From contig NZ_KQ948148.1 in NCBI RefSeq assembly GCF_001513955.1, forward strand, positions 487,905 through 551,904: DNA of 64,000 bases, written 5' to 3'. The translations under genes and the position numbers were made by a program. Of this stretch, positions 59,106-64,000 are shown one piece after another. Below the pieces are notes generated by a model, which was given only the letters and a program-made list of their open reading frames with translations, was not told where the DNA came from and did not search any database. Origin of the DNA: Streptomyces pseudovenezuelae. Lineage in GTDB: Bacteria > Actinomycetota > Actinomycetes > Streptomycetales > Streptomycetaceae. Position 1 is the stretch's first letter. Every line of letters starts with the position of its first letter.

Positions 59106-60509
59106 TCACGCCCAGGTGATGAGTTTCTTGGGCTGTTCGAGGATGGCGGCCACGTCGGCGAGGACCTTGGAGCCCAGTTCGCCGTCGATGAGGCGGTGGT
59201 CGAAGCTGAGGGCCAGGGTGGTGACCTGGCGGGGCTTGACCTTGCCCTTGTGGACCCAGGGCTGGAGCTTGATCGCGCCGACGGCGAGGATCGCGGACTC
59301 GCCGGGCGGCAGGATGGGGGTGCCGGTGTCGACGCCGAAGACGCCGACGTTGGTGATGGTCACCGTGCCGCCCTGCATCGCGGCCGGCGAGGTACGCCCC
59401 TCCTTCGCCGTGGCCACCAACTCGCCCAGTGCTTCGGCGAGCTGCGGGAGGGTCTTGGCGTCGGCGTCCTTGATGTTGGGGACGATCAGGCCGCGCGGGG
59501 TGGCGGCGGCGATGCCGAGGTTGACGTAGTGCTTGAGGACGATCTCCTGGTGGGTCTCGTCCCAGGAGGCGTTGATGTCCGGGTTGCGCTTGATGGCGAC
59601 CAGGAGGGCCTTGGCGATCAGCAGGAGGGGGTTGACGCGCAGGCCCGCGAAGTCCTTGTCCTGCTTGAGGTCCTCGACGAGTTTCAGGGTGCGGGTGACG
59701 TCGACCGTCACGAACTCGGTGACGTGAGGGGCGGTGAAGGCGGAGCCGACCATCGCCGCGGCGGTGGCCTTGCGGACGCCCTTGACCGGGATGCGGGTCT
59801 CGCGGGCGGCGTCGTAGGAGGCGGCCGGTGCCGCCGGGACCGCGGCGACCGGGGCCGGGGTGACCGGCACCGGTGTCTCGGTCGGGGTGGCTGCCGCGTG
59901 GACGTCCTCGCGGGTGATGATGCCGTCCGGGCCGGAGGGGATCACCGTGGTGAGGTCGACGCCCAGGTCCTTGGCCAGCTTGCGGACCGGGGGCTTGGCC
60001 AGCGGACGGGACTCCGGCACGGGAGGCGTCCCGTGTCCGTTCAGCTCGGTCTGGACGGCCGCCGATGCCTGCTGGACCGGCACCTCGACCCCCTTGCGGG
60101 GGCGCCGCTTGGTGGAGGAGGTCGCCACGCCGTAGCCGACCAGAACCGGCTGGCGTCCCTCCGGCTTCTTCTCGGCGGTGTCAGCGACAGGGGCCGCGGC
60201 CGCAGGGGCCTGCGCGGCCTCGGCCGGCGCCGACGCCGGAGCCGACCCGCCGTTCACGTCGATCGCGATGATCGAGGTGCCGACGTCGACGGTGGTGCCC
60301 TCGGGGAAGTGCAGGGCGCGGACCACACCGTCGTAGGGGATGGGCAGTTCGACGGCCGCCTTGGCCGTCTCCACCTCACACACCACCTGCCCGTCGGTGA
60401 CGGTGTCGCCGACCTGGACGTACCACTTGAGGATCTCCGCCTCGGTCAGGCCCTCGCCCACATCGGGCATCTTGAACTCGCGCACGGACGTATCCGTCAT
60501 CGTCGTCAC
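59106..60509 (-). CDS. bkdC: Branched-chain 2-oxoacid dehydrogenase E2 (dihydrolipoyl acyltransferase)
   Basis: A 467-residue E2 component. One lipoyl domain (residues ~8-85) carries the lipoylated Lys50 in VETAKAAVELP. An Ala/Pro-rich linker, the E1/E3-binding domain (~165-200, RKLAKDLGVDLTTVIPSGPDG) and another linker lead to the catalytic domain (~235-467) with FDHRLIDG near its end. The GTG at 60509 is preferred over the ATG at 60500 because GGAG lies 6 nt upstream. Last gene of the bkdA-bkdB-bkdC order. In Streptomyces this complex supplies branched starter acyl-CoA for fatty acids and polyketides as well as degrading Val, Leu and Ile. Confidence 0.94.
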   Translation of the reverse strand: MTTMTDTSVREFKMPDVGEGLTEAEILKWYVQVGDTVTDGQVVCEVETAKAAVELPIPYDGVVRALHFPEGTTVDVGTSIIAIDVNGGSAPASAPAEAAQAPAAAAPVADTAEKKPEGRQPVLVGYGVATSSTKRRPRKGVEVPVQQASAAVQTELNGHGTPPVPESRPLAKPPVRKLAKDLGVDLTTVIPSGPDGIITREDVHAAATPTETPVPVTPAPVAAVPAAPAASYDAARETRIPVKGVRKATAAAMVGSAFTAPHVTEFVTVDVTRTLKLVEDLKQDKDFAGLRVNPLLLIAKALLVAIKRNPDINASWDETHQEIVLKHYVNLGIAAATPRGLIVPNIKDADAKTLPQLAEALGELVATAKEGRTSPAAMQGGTVTITNVGVFGVDTGTPILPPGESAILAVGAIKLQPWVHKGKVKPRQVTTLALSFDHRLIDGELGSKVLADVAAILEQPKKLITWA

Positions 60510-60519
60510 GGCCCTCTCC

Positions 60520-61515
60520 TCAGTACGCCAGAGCACGGTCGACGGCATCCAGCACCCGGTCCAGCCCCGGCAGGTACTCGTCCTCCAAGCGGGCCGGCGG
60601 ATACGGGGCGTGATAGCCGCCCACCCGCAGCACCGGCGCCTCCAGGTGGTAGAAACACCGCTCGGTGATCCGGGCCGCGATCTCCGCACCCGAACCGAAG
60701 AACACCGGCGCCTCGTGCACCACCACCAGCCGCCCCGTCTTCTCCACCGAGGCCTGGATCGCGTCGAAGTCCAGCGGCGAGACCGACCGCAGGTCCACCA
60801 CCTCCAGGTTCCTGCCCTCCTCGGCAGCCGCGTCCGCGACCTCCTGGCAGAGCTTGACCATCGGACCGTAGGCGACCAGCGTCACATCCGTGCCCTCACG
60901 CACCACCCGCGCCTTGTGCAGCGGTCCGGGAATGGCCTCGGTGTTGACCTCGCCCTTGTCCCAGTAGCGCCGCTTGGGCTCGAAGAAGATCACCGGGTCG
61001 TCGCTCTGGATGGCCTGCTGCATCATCCAGTACGCATCCGAGGCGTTGGAGGGGCTGACCACCTTGAGGCCCGCCACATGCGCGAACAGCGCCTCCGGGG
61101 ACTCCGAGTGGTGCTCCACCGCGCCGATGCCACCGCCGTAGGGGATCCGCACCACGACCGGCATCTTGACCTTGCCCAGCGAGCGGGCGTGCATCTTCGC
61201 CAACTGCGTGACGATCTGGTCGTAGGCCGGGAACACGAACCCGTCGAACTGGATCTCCACCACCGGCCGGTAGCCGCGCAGCGCCAGCCCGATCGCGGTG
61301 CCCACGATGCCCGACTCCGCGAGCGGGGTGTCGATGACCCGGTCCTCGCCGAAGTCCTTCTGCAGCCCGTCGGTCACCCGGAAGACGCCGCCGAGCTTGC
61401 CGACGTCCTCGCCCATGACGAGGACCTTCGGGTCGGTGTCCAGGGCACGCCGCAGCGACTCGTTGATCGCCTTGGCCAGAGCCATGTTCTTGGATGTCAC
61501 AGTCTCCGCTGCCAT
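60520..61515 (-). CDS. bkdB: Branched-chain 2-oxoacid dehydrogenase E1 beta subunit
   Basis: A 331-residue E1-beta subunit, forming with E1-alpha the thiamine-diphosphate heterotetramer. Family segments: VLVMGEDVGKLGGVFRVTDG, DTPLAESGIVGTAIGLALRG (with the catalytic Glu that activates the cofactor) and PYGGGIGAVEHHSESPEALF. The ATG follows the E1-alpha stop after 2 nt, and the E2 start follows its own stop after 10 nt, so the three genes are tightly joined. Branched-chain rather than pyruvate specificity is inferred from the overall similarity and the E1-alpha/beta split. Confidence 0.95.
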   Translation of the reverse strand: MAAETVTSKNMALAKAINESLRRALDTDPKVLVMGEDVGKLGGVFRVTDGLQKDFGEDRVIDTPLAESGIVGTAIGLALRGYRPVVEIQFDGFVFPAYDQIVTQLAKMHARSLGKVKMPVVVRIPYGGGIGAVEHHSESPEALFAHVAGLKVVSPSNASDAYWMMQQAIQSDDPVIFFEPKRRYWDKGEVNTEAIPGPLHKARVVREGTDVTLVAYGPMVKLCQEVADAAAEEGRNLEVVDLRSVSPLDFDAIQASVEKTGRLVVVHEAPVFFGSGAEIAARITERCFYHLEAPVLRVGGYHAPYPPARLEDEYLPGLDRVLDAVDRALAY

Positions 61516-61517
61516 GA

Positions 61518-62666
61518 TCAGGCCCCTTCCCCATCCGCGAACGACGCCTGGTAGGCGGCGAACCCGGCCCGCTCCTCGTCGACCAGCGCGTGCCCGTCCG
61601 CATACGCGTGCTCGAACAGCGCGAAACGATCCGGATCCGGCATCGCCCGCACCGCCTCACGCACTCGCCTGCCCAACGCCTCCGACTCGGCCTCCAGTTC
61701 CGCGAAGAATCCCTCGTCCGCGTGGTTTGAGGCCTCCAGGTAGCGGCGAAGGCGCAGGATCGGGTCCTTCGCCTCCCACGCCTCGCGCTCCTCGTCGGCC
61801 CGGTACTTGCTCGGGTCGTCGGAGGTGGTGTGGGCGCCCATCCGGTAGGTGTACGCCTCGACGAGCGTCGGCCCCTCACCCGCGCGGGCCCGCTCCAGCG
61901 CCCACTTGGTGACCGCCAGCGACGCGAGCACGTCGTTGCCGTCGACCCGCACGCCGGGGAAGCCGAAGCCCTGCGCCCGCTGGTAGAGCGGGACGCGCGT
62001 CTGCTTCTCGGTGGGCTCGGAGATGGCCCACTGGTTGTTCTGGCAGAAGAACACGACCGGGGCGTTGTAGACCGCGGAGAAGGTGAACGATTCGGCGACG
62101 TCGCCCTGGCTGGAGGCGCCGTCGCCGAAGTAGGCGATGACCGCGGAGTCGGCGCCGTCCTTGGTGATGCCCATCGCGTAGCCCGTGGCGTGCAGCGTCT
62201 GGGAGCCGATGACGATGGTGTAGAGGTGGAAGTTGTTGCTGTTCGGGTCCCAGCCGCCGTTGTTCACCCCGCGGAACATGCCGAGCAGGTTGGTCGGGTC
62301 GACCCCGCGGCACCAGGCCACGCCGTGCTCGCGGTAGGTCGGGAAGACGTAGTCGTCGTCGCGCAGTGCCCGGCCGGAGCCGATCTGGGCGGCCTCCTGG
62401 CCGAGCAGCGAGGCCCACAGGCCCAGTTCGCCCTGGCGCTGGAGGGAGGTGGCCTCGGCGTCGAAGCGGCGGGTGAGCACCATGTCGCGGTAGAGGCCGC
62501 GGAGCGCTTCGGGGGTGATGTCGGCGACGTACTTGTCGTACTCGGCGTTCTTGACGCGCTTGCCCTCGGGCGTCAGCAGCTGAACCAGTTCGGGCTTGGT
62601 GCTCGGGGACTTCCTCGTCCCGGCGCTGCGTCGCGGCTTGCGCGCGGCAGTGCTCTCCACGGTCAC
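61518..62666 (-). CDS. bkdA: Branched-chain 2-oxoacid dehydrogenase E1 alpha subunit
   Basis: A 382-residue E1-alpha subunit. The thiamine-diphosphate motif is YFGDGASSQGD through FCQNNQWAIS (about residues 178-212, GDG-X25-30-NN). The substrate-end segment YRMGAHTTSDDPSKY is the usual phosphorylation-loop equivalent. A basic N-terminal tail (AARKPRRSAGTRKSPST) precedes the domain. The GTG at 62666 has GGAGGAG upstream. First gene of the operon; a 540-nt upstream region holds a palindromic operator candidate. E3 (lipoamide dehydrogenase) is not encoded here and must come from elsewhere. Confidence 0.95.
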   Translation of the reverse strand: MTVESTAARKPRRSAGTRKSPSTKPELVQLLTPEGKRVKNAEYDKYVADITPEALRGLYRDMVLTRRFDAEATSLQRQGELGLWASLLGQEAAQIGSGRALRDDDYVFPTYREHGVAWCRGVDPTNLLGMFRGVNNGGWDPNSNNFHLYTIVIGSQTLHATGYAMGITKDGADSAVIAYFGDGASSQGDVAESFTFSAVYNAPVVFFCQNNQWAISEPTEKQTRVPLYQRAQGFGFPGVRVDGNDVLASLAVTKWALERARAGEGPTLVEAYTYRMGAHTTSDDPSKYRADEEREAWEAKDPILRLRRYLEASNHADEGFFAELEAESEALGRRVREAVRAMPDPDRFALFEHAYADGHALVDEERAGFAAYQASFADGEGA

Positions 62667-63206
62667 GTGTGCTCCTCCGTCGGTCCGGCCCCCGGGGTTG
62701 CCGGGTGTACCAGTGCGGCTCACCTGTTTCCGACCCCCGTGCACGGGGTGGGTGCCACTCGGCCGGAACAGGCGTGACAGGTGCCCCGGCGAGCGCCCTG
62801 CAAGAATCACGTTACCCAGTGCTCCACATTTCTGTGAAACCCCCTTTGACCTGCGATTTTGCTTGGATTTCCAAGTAAATCGGAAAAGGGCCGAAGGGGT
62901 GCTGGTCACAGCCTTGCAGGAGGCCGGAGCAACGGCACGTTATCCCGTCCACCCAGGCCACCGGAAGGGTTTCCGTGTTTGACTTCCCGACCGTGCCCGG
63001 GAGGGGAAAACGGGGTATTTCTCCCCGATGGCGACGAGATCGGCCGGCGTGGCGTCGTGGTGGCCCGGCGAGACGGCCGCGGTTCCGCACGCGGGACGAG
63101 GGCGTCCATGACCGAAGCAGACCGAGCGCGACCCACTGTGTCGATCTGTGACTTTCTGTGACAACGCCCAGCTCACGGCCCTTCTCCGTGCCCTAGCATC
63201 TGGCGC
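62667..63206. other. Intergenic regulatory region of bkd operon
   Basis: 540 nt between the divergent bkdA and phosphotransferase genes. It has an AT-richer patch near 62855-62885 containing the operator candidate, a plausible minus-strand -10 box TAACGT (62813-62808) and, at the right end, the promoter of the phosphotransferase. Open frames here lack ribosome sites and I do not consider them genes. Confidence 0.55.
62855..62881. promoter_or_regulatory. Palindrome upstream of bkd operon
   Basis: CTTGG-attt-CCAAG (62862-62875) lies at the centre of a longer imperfect inverted repeat GATTT...AAATC (62855-62881). It is AT-rich for this genome and about 190 nt before bkdA. Lrp/AsnC-type BkdR regulators bind upstream of bkd genes, and this is the best candidate site, though no such regulator gene is in the window. 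Confidence 0.55.
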
Positions 63207-64000
63207 GTGCCGCGCTCTCCTGTACCACCCCTCATGCCTCACGCGCCCCCGCTGGGCGCCCTCCTCCGCCGGTACGCCGCCGGCTCCGCCCTCGCCTGCG
63301 ATCCCGTCGACCAAGGTCTCCTCAACCGCGGTTACCGGCTCCGTACGACCCGTGGCCGCTACTTCCTCAAGCACCACTTCGACCCCGAGACGGCCGCCCC
63401 GGAGGCGATCGCCCGCCAGCACCGCGCCACCCAGCGCCTGGCCGCCCTCGGTGTCCCGGTCGCCCCGCCCCTCCCCGCCCACGACGGCCGCACGGTCGCG
63501 GTCGTCGGCGGCCACGCCTACGCCCTCCACCCCTGGATCGAGGGCCGCCACCGCCACGGCGCCCAGCTCACCGGCGCCCAGTGCGGCCGCCTCGGGGCAC
63601 TGCTGGGCGTGGTGCACGCGAGTCTGGAGCGGGTGATGCCGCTTCAGGGGCAGGAGGGGACGGAGAAGAGTGCGCGGGCAGTCGGGGGCGTACGGACCGA
63701 CGCAGGCGCCCCGGACACCGCGCCGCACCCGCCGGGCGGACGCACCGCAGTGCTCGGCCCCGCCCCCGCGCGAACCGGCGGCACCCGTGCGGACAGGCCG
63801 CGGGCCGGTCACCCGGCCGAGCAGAACGCCAGGACGGCGGACCCGGACGCGGGCTCCGTCGACGCCGGGGCCGACCCCACCACCACCTTCGCCCTCATCG
63901 ACGACCTCCTGGCCCGCGTACGCCGGCACCGGCCCGCCGACTCCTTCGACGAGCTGGCCCGGCACCGGCTGCTGGAACGGCGGGCACTGCTCGAACAGCA
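63207..64000 (+). CDS. Aminoglycoside phosphotransferase / homoserine kinase-fold protein, N-terminal part
   Basis: The first ~264 codons of a kinase-fold protein running off the right edge. The GTG lies 7 nt after TAGCAT (63194-63199), so it is probably leaderless. The N lobe reads GLLNRGYRLRTTRGRYFLKHHFDPE, with the ATP-binding Lys in FLKHH, and continues ARQHRATQRLAALGVPVAPPLP and YALHPWIEGRHRHG, as in phosphotransferases of the APH/ThrB2 type. A low-complexity insert of ~70 residues (about 158-225) rich in Gly, Ala and Arg interrupts the fold. The catalytic HGD motif would lie beyond the edge, so the activity is unconfirmed. Confidence 0.82.
   Translation, partial: MPRSPVPPLMPHAPPLGALLRRYAAGSALACDPVDQGLLNRGYRLRTTRGRYFLKHHFDPETAAPEAIARQHRATQRLAALGVPVAPPLPAHDGRTVAVVGGHAYALHPWIEGRHRHGAQLTGAQCGRLGALLGVVHASLERVMPLQGQEGTEKSARAVGGVRTDAGAPDTAPHPPGGRTAVLGPAPARTGGTRADRPRAGHPAEQNARTADPDAGSVDAGADPTTTFALIDDLLARVRRHRPADSFDELARHRLLERRALLEQ

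Noticed and set aside
62906..63136. 76- and 92-codon frames between bkdA and the phosphotransferase
   Set aside because: No ribosome sites, no recognisable domain; region is better explained as regulatory.
1..64000. tRNA, rRNA genes, CRISPR arrays and insertion sequences
   Set aside because: No T-arm sequences with matching acceptor stems, no regularly spaced repeats and no transposase-like frames were found by eye; short or degenerate copies could be missed.

Overview
The window is chromosomal DNA from a Streptomyces or a very close relative. It is about 72% G+C with strong G/C bias at third codon positions, has many GTG starts, and shows many hexamers resembling -10 boxes placed 6-8 nt before start codons (leaderless mRNAs). 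The gene content (short second thrS, metG, aspS, pirin gene with a phiC31 attB-like site, bkd operon) and a perfect 16-bp parS palindrome suggest the conserved core region on one side of oriC. From memory the order resembles the S. coelicolor region around SCO3770-SCO3820; I could not check this.

Layout. 1-3750: the start of a membrane-anchored molybdopterin oxidoreductase, an ECF sigma operon whose second gene joins a zinc anti-sigma motif to an Asp23-like domain, and a SigK/RskA pair. 3960-9080: a short threonyl-tRNA synthetase behind a Thr-codon attenuator, a nucleoside hydrolase, a NiCoT transporter under a cobalamin riboswitch facing an ArsR regulator, and a lipoprotein. 9446-17450: an XRE-TPR regulator divergent from a small secreted peptide, TerB, an M20 amidohydrolase, a protein with a degenerate P-loop, a membrane PP2C phosphatase, and small secreted or membrane proteins. 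17356-24240: a MocR regulator divergent from an alpha/beta-hydrolase, an EEP-family protein, an FUSC transporter, and the snapalysin/LysR pair. 24262-35155: PhoX with a PHO box, a TerF-like vWA protein, metG, pectate lyase, a Tat-exported intradiol dioxygenase, aspS and parS.

35156-40330: a PAS-GAF-PP2C-HATPase protein, then a lone large serine recombinase of lower G+C, then a pirin gene containing a phiC31 attB-like sequence. 40439-49140: a secreted beta-propeller/Ig-like protein, an SseB protein, a second dioxygenase, a large acyl-CoA dehydrogenase, an M18 aminopeptidase and a processive GT2 glycosyltransferase with a 52-aa membrane peptide. 49138-57880: NHL-thioredoxin and cupin, GlxA-type AraC and LURP-one, a nitrilase-family hydrolase, a mycothiol-type isomerase-fold protein, a GntR-MFS operon and a D-Ala-D-Ala carboxypeptidase. 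58040-64000: a BRO-N protein with a C-terminal helix-turn-helix-like region, the branched-chain 2-oxoacid dehydrogenase operon (E1alpha, E1beta, E2, no E3) behind a palindromic operator candidate, and a phosphotransferase that runs off the right edge.

The strongest regulatory reads are the thrS attenuator (three consecutive Thr codons in a 20-codon leader before a 14-bp terminator stem), the B12 riboswitch, the PHO box, parS, and phased TTAA half-sites between the XRE-TPR regulator and its peptide. I saw no rRNA, tRNA, CRISPR array or insertion sequence.
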